64,000 bases of DNA from Hsuehochloa calcarea (taxonomy: Eukaryota; Streptophyta; Magnoliopsida; Poales; Poaceae). The translations under genes and the position numbers were made by a program. The first letter of the stretch is position 1. Each line of letters opens with the position of its first letter. The notes beneath the pieces were generated by a model. The model ran no database searches, had not been told where the DNA came from, and saw nothing but the letters and a program-made list of their open reading frames with translations. Positions 1 to 12,000 of this stretch are shown one piece after another. The stretch is taken from positions 21,399,098 through 21,463,097 of the forward strand of contig CM070602.1 in the NCBI GenBank assembly GCA_036346395.1, written 5' to 3'.

Positions 1-1480
1 CTCTCTCTCTCTGCTGCATGTGAAAATTTAAGCTGGTTACAATTATTGGTGGCACGTGATAAGTACATGAAAGAATTCGAATATTCAATTTCCAAAATCT
101 TTTTTCTTCGACAATTCTTCCATCTAGATTACTAGATGGGCCAGTTTTCTAGACTAGTACTGTACCCAACTGACCATAATTACAAGTTGAATATATATAT
201 GATCATGGTGCCATACGAGATGGTTTTCATCGCTGAGATATCATATAGTCCACGAAATCCCCACCAGGTTGTAGAAATACTCATCAAAGGGCATGTTTAA
301 ACTTTTTTTAGCGAGCATGATTTAATTATGGAGGAGATATTGTGCGTGAAGCCATGGTTCATTGGCCTTGTTCCTCTGTCCTAGAGAAGAAAAAGAAGCC
401 AGTGATAGTACAGCGTTAGGACTAGTTGCTGGCTTGCTCTCGTTTCTGACCACAGAAGAAATCAAACAGCTTCTCTGTAACTGTGTACTAAATGTTGACT
501 TCTCCTTCCGTTGTTCACCGAATCAATTTTTGGTTTTGCTAAACAACGATTGACTGTTTTTATTAAAATAGTTAAATTTTTATCCGATACGAGACTTACA
601 CGTTGAATTGGGTCACCACGTTACCATATTTTGTTGGTATAGATTTTTTTTTTCTTTATTTTTTCCCAACCTCAAAGTATATGCGAGATTTTGAATGATG
701 TGATGGAAAATATAAGTTATTAAGATTTTTGAAAATAATTACCGTGACGAAACAAAAATTATATAAATAATTTATTGTAATTTATATATAATGAAGTTAT
801 AAATAAACTAAAATTTGATTATTTTTGGATCAGAAAACAGTTGAATATTATATAGACGGGCCATCAATTTTCTGATATATTTGTGAGGTGTTTTAGTTCG
901 TCTTGTGCTCTTCAGCACAATTTAACTATTAGGCCATTAACTAGACTACTGGTATTGGATTAAGCAAATTCACTGATAAGGGTCAATTGCAAAGGTCAAG
1001 TACCTAGACATAGGTTTTGGAGCTTGCTGTTCACCAGGTTCTTGGATCTGGTGATTGCTTTTGGTTTCTAGGGGTTTCTCTCTGGGAAAAAGATGTGATA
1101 CGTGGCTTGATTTGCTGAAGAAACAAGGTGTTTAGATTTCTTGGTGTTACCTTTTTCATTTCTTGCTATCTGAATCCAAAGTAGCTTTGGTTAGTCAAAC
1201 TGACTTGACAAAGATGGAAAAGAAAAAAGTGAATCACATCGCATAGTACTGTGCATTATTTTTCTCCACATTCTTGAGATGGACTGCGTATCTGTTCTCG
1301 TGCCAACAGGGGAGGGATAGGGCCTTGAATTCGAACATTATATTTTCACAGTAACATAACCACGAACAGCCTATGCAAAACACATGGATCTCACTGTTGA
1401 ATTTTCTGTATGATTTCCGCGTTTCCAAGCTTAGCTAGACTTGTGCTCATGGCTTTCTCCTTGTCCGTATTCTCTTTCAG
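1..1480. other. Upstream or intronic DNA before the PP2C exons
   Basis: AT-rich non-coding sequence that opens with a short CT dinucleotide run. It ends at a polypyrimidine tract and AG acceptor at 1479-1480, directly before the first visible PP2C exon, so at least its right part is an intron of that gene. I looked for a start-codon exon encoding a PP2C N-terminus and found none. The small open frames here, such as 362-553, resemble no family I know. Confidence 0.5.
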
Positions 1481-2498
1481 GGATTTGGGTGCCAGGAGGA
1501 CACCATCTTCTGCGGCATCTTCGACGGGCACGGCCAGTGGGGCCACTACGTCGCCAAGGCCGTCCGGGAGTCGCTGCCGCCGTCGCTGCTGTGCCACTGG
1601 CAGGAGGCCGTCGCGCTGGCGTCGCTCGTCGACGGCGAGAAGAAGCTCTCCGACTGCCAGTTCGACCTCTGGAGGCAGTCCTACCTGGCCGCCTGCGCCG
1701 CCGTCGACGACGAGCTCCGCCGCAGCGGCCGCCTCGACGCCATCCACAGCGGCTGCACCGCGCTGTCCGTCGTCAAGAAGGGCGACCTCATGGTTGTCGC
1801 GAACGTCGGCGACTCCCGGGCCGTCCTGGGGACCACGTCCGACGACGGCGGCGTCGCCTCCGTCCAGCTCACCGTCGACTTCAAGCCCAACCTGCCTCGT
1901 AAGTCGCTGTGACAGACACGTACTAGTGCATGCATTCTTGTTTGGCCATTGCTCGCATAGTCACATGGATGGTGTGGAATCTGGTTTGCAGAGGAGGAGC
2001 AGCGCATCAGGCACTGCAACGGCCGCGTGCACTGCCTCGCTGACGAGCCCGGCGTGCACCGGGTGTGGCTGCCCGACCGGGAGGCGCCGGGGCTCGCCAT
2101 GTCGCGCGCCTTCGGCGACTACTGCGTCAAGGACTACGGCGTCATCTCGGCGCCGGAGGTGACGCAGAGGAGGATCAGCATCCGGGACCAGTTCGTCATC
2201 TTGGCCACTGACGGGGTAAGAGACCAATAATTGATACATTTCCATTCTTTGCAAAATTATATTCCTTCTTTCAGTGCAGCACCTGATGGTTGTGGACAAA
2301 TGGTAACTTTCCCGGCAGGTCTGGGATGTGATCTCCAACGAGGAGGCCGTGCAGATCGTGGCGGGGACGCCGGACAGGAAGAAGGCGGGCAAGCGGCTCG
2401 TCGAGTGCGCTGTCCGCGCGTGGGGGCGCAAGCGGCGGGGCATCGCCGTCGACGACTGCTCGGCGGTCTGCCTCTTCTTCCATTCGCAGCCATCCTAA
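1481..2498 (+). CDS. Protein phosphatase 2C (PPM family), 3' exons, N-terminus outside window
   Basis: Metal-dependent Ser/Thr phosphatase of the plant PP2C family, which dephosphorylates signalling and stress proteins. Three exons join in frame: 1481-1898, 1992-2215 and 2319-2498, with introns starting GTAAGT and GTAAGA and acceptors TTTGCAG and CGGCAG. They encode 273 residues and a TAA stop. Motifs in order are FDGHG (metal-binding Asp), SGCTAL, NVGDSRA, MSRAFGDY, LATDGVWDV (the W of this motif lies just after the last splice) and DDCSAV near the C-terminus. All the acidic metal ligands of the fold are present. The visible part starts at GFGCQEDT, which in this family follows an N-terminal segment usually encoded by a separate first exon, here missing. 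GC is very high (about 70 percent), typical of grass exons. The gene is convergent with the minus-strand gene ending at 3081. The subclade is not resolved. Confidence 0.9.
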
Positions 2499-3080
2499 AT
2501 AACGTGCAGGCCCACGCCTACAACGACGTCAGGAAGAGAACAAGATGCACATTGATGAGAGAATACTACCATTTCCATCAATTTCTTGGTAGAGAGTGCG
2601 ATGTCGCCGTCCAAGCCTCAAAAGGCAGATCATTACAAATCAGAATGTGCAGTTTGTCCCATGACCGGGACGCGGCGCGATTGACCTGGACGGACGGTGA
2701 GGTGAACTGCTGCTAGTGGATGACCGAAAATCTCCGGCTTCCACACCAGCCTCGTCAAAAATGCACGAGAATCAACACCAGTCACCAGCAAAGGCAACAA
2801 GGGGCGGAAAAGATGCATTTTGTCCTCATTTTCTGCGTGTATGGCTCTCAGTTTCTGTTATGGTGGCTAATAGTCGCAATTATTGTTGTACATCAATCAC
2901 AATAGGGTCATAAATCAGATCTTTGGCGCCGTATGCGCGCCGAGAAATCGGAATCTTAGGTCTTCTATACTGAAACATCATGCATTATTTAGCACATCCC
3001 AGTTCGCACCAATTGTTGATTTGATAGACGGCAGCAAATGGAAAATTCAATCTGTGGTGGCTATGAGAATCGTCGTCCGG
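2499..3080. other. Convergent 3' UTR/intergenic spacer
   Basis: Sequence between the stop codons of the PP2C gene (+) and the cyclotransferase-like gene (-). It probably holds both 3' UTRs. I see no further gene and no clear poly(A) signal. Confidence 0.5.
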
Positions 3081-6000
3081 TTAGCCACCATAGCGGCTTC
3101 TTAACGACTCGGGAGGCTCCTCTTCCATGATGCCAGCTCCAGTGGTGGCCAAGTATTCCCTTATTGTGGTTTTCCGGTCGCCCAGATAGGTGTGATCTAA
3201 GAAGCTGCTATATGCTGGTTCTCCAAGATTTTCGCAGCGAGAACACTGCAAAGCAACCAGAACCATCAAAGGTGCTTGTAATATCAAAAGATTCAAGCTT
3301 CTACACGCCTAATAAAGTAATGACTGGTAGTGACAGTCACACAACAAAAATGCGTTGCTACTGGATAACTAGAATGTTCAAAGCAATGATTTCTTTTTGC
3401 CTCAGAAATAAATCTTGCTTTCACATGCCACAAAGCAATGATATCATTTTGCTTGACGAATGCATCTTGCTTTGAGATGTCATTGATGTGCTGTGCCAGG
3501 AGAACAACAAAAATATAAGCCTAAAATAATTCGTGGAGTTCATGGGTGTACACTGTACAGTGGTTATAATTTGCACAAGATACCTTTTCTGGTGCTAATC
3601 ACGGGTTTATTAAAGAGAGAAAAAAAAGCAACTCTGTGGATTGTGCAACATAAGATGTTTGAACAGCAAGTACTTACCAATGTCTAAGATATAGACGACA
3701 AGGTAAAATATCATCTCTCCATATTTTTTCAATGTTATATCGTCCATAGCGCTGATTATATATTTCCTTGCTTCCTGCAGAAAAATTGGTCAATGTTTCA
3801 GTGTGTAACGGAATTAGGAATAAAATTACAATTATGAGCTGTCCCATACCTATTGAAGTAAACAACTTATAACTACATAAGCATGCATCAATTTGCCATA
3901 AAATGGTAATAGAAATTCTATTCTTAAAGCTTCATTCGCCATCATAAACTTTCACTATTTGAGTAAGATTCAAACATGTCTATCTTAATTGCACTTCAGT
4001 GCTTCTGTCATCCTACAGTTCTGTGAAACTGAAACCTGAAATCTTGAATGGAACTTGAATCAAGTGGTTCAGACTTCAGAGTATTATGAGCCAACCAGTT
4101 TTAGAAGAAAACAATCTTAAAAATTATCAAATTAATATGTCTAGTAAACAACTGTGGTTCTCTCATTGTATTTACCTAGAGCTATAGGCATGGAAATTTA
4201 TACGTTTTTACTCCAGCTGATCCATAATTATGATGACAGAGGCAGATAAATATGTCATAAGCCCTAAAAAAATCACATAATACCACATCATTTTCTCATA
4301 AATTATGATAAATTAACACAACCATGCAATATAACAATTTTTTTAAAAAAATCAAATATTGTATACAATCAATAGCTTTGATAACAGATCAATAGGCCAC
4401 TGAACACAAAAGGGTAAAGGAGAAGCCCTGTCACTAACACAGATATCAACATCATTATAGAGCCAGTGGCAAGTCATTCAAATGAAATGCAGAACTGAAA
4501 CAAATTTGAGTGTGATATAGATTCAACCTTTGCATCTCACTTGGAAATATTCTTCATCGCTGTAGCGTGCACAGACAACCTGAACCAATAAATCCCAGCA
4601 AGAAGAACAATAATTCCATTGCAGGAAGCAGCACCAAATAGCAAACGAAAAGTTACAGCTAGCTAGGATTGTGGACATATAATATAAGCCCTTACTGCTG
4701 GATTTATAAAAGGCACTCCATCCAGTCCTTCAGGAACAACCTAACACATATAGACACATAACAAAATTAGCTACAAACACTCATGAAAATTAGTCCAAAT
4801 TACAGCTCAGGACTGAACAATCTGAAGTCCAATCAGCTTCAGGCTTGAGATGAAGAAACTGAAAACCTAACCAAATCAGTTAGCAGTTGATTAACTGGTC
4901 ACCCACCACAAGAAATCTGAATTCATTCTCCCTCTCAATGAATGCTGGAACCTGCCAATATTAACTTCAGTCCTTCGCAACAAAAAGAAGCTCAGAAAAG
5001 CTCCATTCCTTTGCTCCTGAATAAAAATGGCATATTATCATAGTGTAAACAACAGTACCTCCTCCTCCTTGATTTCAAACACAGTGACAACTATCAGTTC
5101 ACCCTCACATGGCTCCACGCTTAAGCTTGAGAACTCCTACAAGTCAGCCCAATACACCAATGAAAAAGAATGAAGAAACAAAAAATGCAACCTCCTGACA
5201 AAAGTATGCACTAGACTATACATCCTCAAACATACAAATCCAACTTCAAACTTTTTGATATCTCAATAAAACACCCAACTTTACTCCATGATCATATATG
5301 GCAAAGGCAACGATACCCATATTATAGAAAAGTTGCTCAAGCAGAAACAAAATTCTCTTACGCTTGTGCAAGACTCGTACACCAATTCTATTATGTTTTC
5401 CTAAACCCGTTTCAGTCTCGATTTTGTTCAATGCAACCTTTAAGTGTCCACATGCTGAATTACAATTCATTCTCAATTGACAAAGAGATAGTATTTCATT
5501 GATAAGGATAATTAATTTCAAACACCCTTTAAGTGCTTGTAATACACCAAGCGTATTTTTGCCCTTTTGCCCTCTGTAACATTCGACAGTAACCAATAAA
5601 TCAGCGTATCAGTATCGAATACAGATACAGCCCCAATACGGCCAGATATGTATCCTGTAAGTATCGGTGATTTTCCTGTTTTCAAAAAAAGAAAATAATT
5701 CCCGATACTTCTTGAATACTTCTCCGAAACTTCCCTGATACCTCTCTACTCTAACTCCCCTTATTCGACTCAGAAACATATGGTCGATTTATTCAATAAA
5801 CAACAATTAGCTAATTTCTCTTTGTTTAGAAGTGGATTTAATTCCTTTGACTCAATTGAGGATAGAGTCCATCTAGACCCAAATCAAATAACAAAGCAAT
5901 TGGTATTAAAATTACTTGGGTAACCAACATCATCTTCTTGCGCTGAAAGAAACTAGAATACGTATGGTTTGATCCACAGCTCAATGAGAAATAGGTTTTA

Positions 6001-9000
6001 TACTTACCTTCGGTAGATTTGTGAATGTATTTTCTCATCTCTTCACTATTACTCACTTGGTATATACATATACATTACATGGACCACATGGACCACCTAG
6101 CATAGAACCTATATACTCAACAATACTCAACAATACTCAACACTCCCCCTCAAGATGGGCGATAGATATCTATCATCCCCATCTTGTCACATTGCCAACA
6201 AACACTCCTTAGTTCCCAACCCCTTTGTTAGACAATTGGCTATTTGTTTTCTGGAGGTTACATGACTCAACTTCAAGGTACCCTCATCAAGTCTCTCTTT
6301 GATGAAGAACCGATCCATCTCCACATGTTTCATTTGGTCGTGCTGAACTGGATTATTTGCAATGTTGATTGCTGACTGGTTATCACACCAAAGCTTTAAT
6401 GGTCCACCTGTTAGTAACCTCAACTCCGATAGGAGACCTCTCATCCATAGCATTTCACACAAGCATATTGCCATGGATCTATATTCTGCATTGGCTGTTG
6501 ATCTGGACACCACCTATTGCTTCTTGCTCCTCCAAGATACCAAATTTTCCCCCATAAAGACACAATACCCCGATGTTGATCTCCTATCATCAAGGCAGTT
6601 AGCCCAATCAGCATCATAATAGCCATCAACGTCCAGGTGATCATTCCTTTTGAACCATAGGCCTTTTCCAGGACTTCCCTTTACATATCGTAGGATTCGA
6701 TGAGCTGCTTCCAGATGTCCACTCCTAGGGTCATGCATATAGCCGCTCACAACGCTTACTGCATAGGAGATGCCAGGCCTTGTGTGACACAAGTAAATGA
6801 TGTGAGAAAAGCTCTATTGGCTGTAAAGATCTCTGCCGATCCCTTCATGTTTTTATAGGGTGGAGAACACCCGAAAGATTACATAAGGAGAGGAGCCGTG
6901 AAGAAATAGCAAGGTCTGATCTTTTACAATGAGCTAATCTATACTTTCTATTCATAACTGGACTTGCCCCTTTCTTCACTTATCAACATATTTAGAGCAA
7001 ATACTAAATATAGGAGATTGAGTCTATCTCTAGGATCAGTTTCCAAATATAGAGATAGACTCAATCTCGGCTCAATCTCTAACAAATGAGACGACCAACA
7101 AGCCTCTGGTAGCTCTCCTTATCAACTGGATCTCCTGACTGAGCACACAGTTTATGGTCTTGATCAACTGGGGCCATTGCAGCTCGGCATCCAAGCATTC
7201 CTGTATCACAGAGAAGATTCAAGACATACTTTCGCTGTGAGAGAACTATCCCTTTGGGGGACCTCTCGATTTCAATGCCCAAGAAATATCTCAGCTGGCC
7301 TAGATTCTTAACCTCAAACTCCTTGCTCGGTCTTTGCTTCAATTGCGACATCTCAACAGTATCATCTCCTGTAATGACTATGTCATCCACATATACCGCA
7401 AGGATTGTGGTGTGACCCTCTGAGACGATAGAACAAAGTGTGATCCCCATTACACTGACTGTAGCCCATACCACACATAGCACAACGAAATTGATCAAAC
7501 CATGCTCTTGGAGATTGTTTAAGCCCATAAAATGACTTCCTCAACCTACGGACCTTCCCCTTAGTCTGAGGTGTGCCACAACCAGGTGGAATCTCCAGTA
7601 AACCTCCTCCTGAAGATCACCATGTAGGAATGCATTCTTCACATCAAGTTGATATAAAGGCCAATTACGATTTGCTGCACATGATATCAACATTCTCACT
7701 GTACTCATTTTTGTCACCGGTGCAAAGGTCTCATCATAGTCGATCCCATAAGTCTGACTATAATCCTTTGCAACGAGCCTAGCCTTTTATCTTTCAATCT
7801 TCTCATTTGGGTCTTGCTTCACAGTGTAGACCCACTTGCAATTAACCACCTTCTTCCCTAGTGGGAGAGGTACAAACTCCCAAGTCTTATTCTTCTCTAG
7901 AGCTGTCAATTCCTCCAACATAGCCTCGTGCCACTTGGAGTCTTGCTTCGCGGCTCTCCAATCAGTTGGAACTACTACAGACCGTAGTAAAGCAATAAAG
8001 GCTTTGTACTCCGGTGACAGAGATTCATATGACACATAGTTCACTATATCATGCTCGAAGCCATACTTTAGAGGAGGTTTCCCTGCCCCAGCTCGTGGTT
8101 CCTTCCTCAGGGCAATAGGCAGATCCATCGAATCATCTGTAGCACATGGTTCATCATCAGATAAGTCAGCACCTTTAACAGTCGCTGGAACCTGTTGTTG
8201 TTGTTGCACCCCCTGCAACTATACCCTACCTGCTGCTGCTGCTTCCTTCTTGAATACACCCTTAGATTTTCCTACTCATTGACCCTTCTCCACCTATCTT
8301 CACCCATAAGACATGGAATTGAACCAACCACAACCCTCGGTTGTTCACCTTTCTCAATCCCTGAGACTTCAAGCTCCCCCTCTCGACTAGCATCACCCAT
8401 GCTAGGAGAGTCGATGTCAAACAGAGAACTCAAATCAACTCTCTCTCTCTCTCCATAAAAGGGCGCAGACTCCCTGAAAGTCACATCCATACTCACAAAC
8501 GTGTGTCATTCAGAAGGGCTCCAACACTTATATCCCTTCTATCCAGAAGAGTATCCCAGGAAGATTCACTTAACAGCCTGAGGATCCAGCTTTCCCACTG
8601 AGAGTATGTGATCTCGAACGAAGCATGTACATCCAAATATTTTTGGAGGGACGATGAACACATTTTTTCCTTTCAACATCTCACATGGAGTCTTCATTCC
8701 AAGTATTCTTGATGACATACGATAGATGAGATATGTTGCAGTTATAACTGCTTCACTCCACAGAAATTTAGGCACATTCATAGTATACATGAGTGACCAA
8801 GTTACCTCCAAGAGATGACGATTTTTCCTTTCAGCCACTCCATTCTGAGGGGGTGTATCTGGACAGGAGGTTTGATGTAAGATTCCTTCGGATGATAAGA
8901 AGGTATCAAACTCCTTATTCATATACTCTGTTCCATTATCTGTTCTTATAATCTGGACATGGGTATTGAATTGATTCTTGACATACGCATAGAAGTCTTG

Positions 9001-12000
9001 GAAGCATTTTAGCACCTCTGTTTTGTGTCTCATAATATAAATCCAAGTCATACGAGTGTGACAATCAATAAAGGTAACAAAATATTTCATGCCAGTAGCA
9101 AAGACAACAGGAGATGTCGATACATCAAAGTGCACAAATACAAAAGGAGACACACTGCGGAGTCCTTGCTCACATATGAGGATCTAATGTGCTTTCCAAA
9201 TTCACATGCATCACATATTAGTTTACTCATGTCCACTCTGTTCATTACATCAGGAAATACCTTACTTAAAGTTTCAAAAGATATACGGCTCAGCAGACAA
9301 TGCATAAGCATTACTCTAGCCTCCTCTTCACTTGACGTCGCCACCAAAGCGGTACATAGCCCAACATCTCCCTCCCTTGGATCCAAGTACCACAACCCAT
9401 TTCTCCTGACGCCAGTCCCAAGCTTTCTGCCATTTTGTCTCTCCTGAACAAGACAAGTTTCTTGATCAAATATAACCCGGCAATCCAAATGATCAACCAA
9501 TGATCTTATTGAGAGCAGATTGACTGGAAATAATGGAACGTGTAAACCTGATGGTAGTGTAATGGAGGGACTGCATTCGACAACACCAACACCTTTAATC
9601 GGTTGAGATGTTCCATCAGTCATTTGGATAGTTTCCATGTATGTGGGTGAGAATGGAGTATATGATTTAAATTCATCCAACATACCTGTAACATGTGTTG
9701 ATGCACCCGAATCTATAATCCATTTACCTGGATTTGAGTGAGCCAGATTAGCGGAAGCACCGGATACAATCGCAGTCCTTTCGTTTCCTAAATCTTCAAC
9801 TCTCTTCTTTAGCTGCCTCAGCTCCTCTAGCTCTGCAACTGACACCTCCACACGTTCAGGCGACTCTTCTCCGGTCATTGTAAAGTTCACCTTGTAGCTA
9901 CTCTTGCCTCCCTTGCTTCCACCTTCTTTCTGTCCACTCTTAACATAGACCCGATCTTTACCCCGATTGGGCTTGCGAGGATGGGGACAGTTACGACTCA
10001 GGTGACCCGTCTCACCACAATTGAAGCAATCTCTTGTTTCAGTTACTGCAAAGACGGAACGAGTAACTGGCAATGTAGTGCTTGTCATCACCTTTAATCT
10101 AGTCTCTTCTTGTGCAATAGCAGCAATTGCTTCCTCCAGTGTAGGAAGAGTAGGCTGGTGAAAGATAGTAGCTCGTCTTCCATCAAATCTTGGATTTAGC
10201 CCTTTCAGAAATTCAATCACCCATCTGCGTTCAATCCACTTCTTAACAGTGGATATGTAGTCTGCATGAGGCAACTCAAGAGGATCATAGTGACCTAGAT
10301 CAACCCACAATCTTTGCAACTCAGCAACATACTCCATCACGGAGTTTTCAGATCGCTAACTCTCTCTTGTGTCTCAACCATCAACATCACATTCCCTACT
10401 CCCGAGTACAATTTTGACAAAGTTTTCCATACCTCAGCCGCATTTGAGATGATCTCGACAGTTGCAGCAATAGTCGGAGACACCGAACTCAACACGCCAC
10501 CACCAGTGAGTTGGTAGTGCTCAAGTTCGCCATTCTGCACCCGTCTTGTCCGCCGGCTCAATTGAATTCTTCTTTGGCGAAGCTCTCCAACCCTTTTGTC
10601 CTCAGGATCAACAATGCCCTCCGTGACCAGCTCAAGTAATTTCTCACACCTTCCAACTTAACATCATTCGACATCAATTCTATTTTCTGCATCGTCTCAG
10701 CATAAGGGACAATTGTCCTACCTGAGGACAATGCCCCACTCGTCTTCTCTTTAAGAAGTTGTGCCAACTTCTCAAGCACAAGCTGCAATCCTTGATTCTC
10801 CCACATAGCTCACTACGGCAGCACTTTCTCTCTCTTCATAGCAAACAAAGAGTCACAACAAATAGAGAGAAATACCTCCGACTACAGTCCTTGATTCCTT
10901 CGTCTTTTCTTCCCCCTTCTTCTACCGAAGCAGGCACAACAAGAGCGCCTTCGTCTTTTCTTCCCCCTTCTTCTACCGCGCGCCACAGCGAGCCCGCGAC
11001 GCTCTTGTTCCCCTCTTCGCCGCGCGCCACAGCGAGCCCTCTCGTCCGCCTCTTCTCCGCACGCCGCAGCAAGCTTAGGGACGCCTCTCTCGTCCTCCTT
11101 TTCTCCGCATGCCGCAGCAAGCTCAGGGCCACCAACGCCTTCGGTCCCTTCGTCCTCCTCCTGCGTGCGGTTGCGCCTCTCCTTACGCCGCAGCGAGCTC
11201 CCCACCGCGACCCTCGACTTCGCCCCAGAGCGATGCGGCCACAAGCAGTTCAGGGCACGACGCCTTCGGTCCCTTCGTCTTCCTCCCGCACGCGGTTGCG
11301 CCGCTCCTAGTGCCTCAATGGGCTCAGGCCGCCACCTCCCTGCCCTCCGCCTCCACCAGGACCGGGCACCAGGCGCCACCACCACAGCGCCTAGGGTTAG
11401 GGCACAGGTGAGTGCTCTGATACCATGTAGATTTGTGAATGTATTTTCTTATCTCTTCACTATTCCTCACTCAGTATATACATACACACTACATGGGCTA
11501 CCTGGCATAAAGCCCATATACTCAACAATACTCAACACCACCTTTTCTTAATTTCTTATTTTTTACCAACTGCATGGAATTCGATTGCAATTGCATTGTT
11601 GTAGGCTAAACCCTAAACGTGTTGAGATATGGTATTTGTGCACCACAACTTACGTCTTCTATATTTCTGCACTAGTAGGTTGAACCCTAGATGGTTGCAA
11701 TTCATTAATTTTTGTACTTTTAAATTTTTATTTTGTATATATACATGTATCGGTGTTTTTGGGAAAATGATGTATCGCTATATCGACGTATCGCGTATCT
11801 ATATCCGTGTCGAGTATCCGGGCGAGGATAAAAAAGCCGTGCGAATCGCTTAGTTCTGGTCGGGCAAGTAAAAAAATACCTACTAAATTTTTAAAATTTG
11901 AATTTGAATTTTTGACTCCATAATGTCCTTCCCTAGTTGGTTTAGGCATTCTTATGCTAGATTATGTATTGAAACATTAGTTTTTAGTATATTTAACACT

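Larger units (their letters stand above)
6011..11537 (-). mobile_element. Copia element A (Ty1/copia, short LTRs), degenerate
   Basis: A minus-strand Ty1/copia retrotransposon with LTRs of about 112-132 bp. A primer site lies next to the right (5') LTR and a polypurine tract (GAGGGGGAG on the minus strand) next to the left (3') LTR. Domain order is gag, protease, integrase, RT, RNase H, the copia order. Coding parts are broken by frameshifts, and a 284-bp solo LTR sits in the RT-RNase H region. ACCTT occurs immediately left of the element (6006-6010) and 2 bp beyond the right LTR (11540-11544), a probable but imperfect target duplication. The element lies in a host intron. Confidence 0.88.

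Noticed and set aside
362..553. 63-residue frame as the missing first exon of the PP2C gene
   Set aside because: The sequence has no resemblance to a PP2C N-terminus and ends in a stop without a donor in a useful phase.
1391..1747. Long minus-strand open frame across the first PP2C exon
   Set aside because: It is the antisense of a very GC-rich exon with proven PP2C motifs on the plus strand; the Arg/Ala/Val-rich product has no family likeness.
10836..11551. Frames of 99-183 residues on both strands in the leader of element A
   Set aside because: Open on both strands because of GC bias; located between primer site and gag, with no conserved domain.
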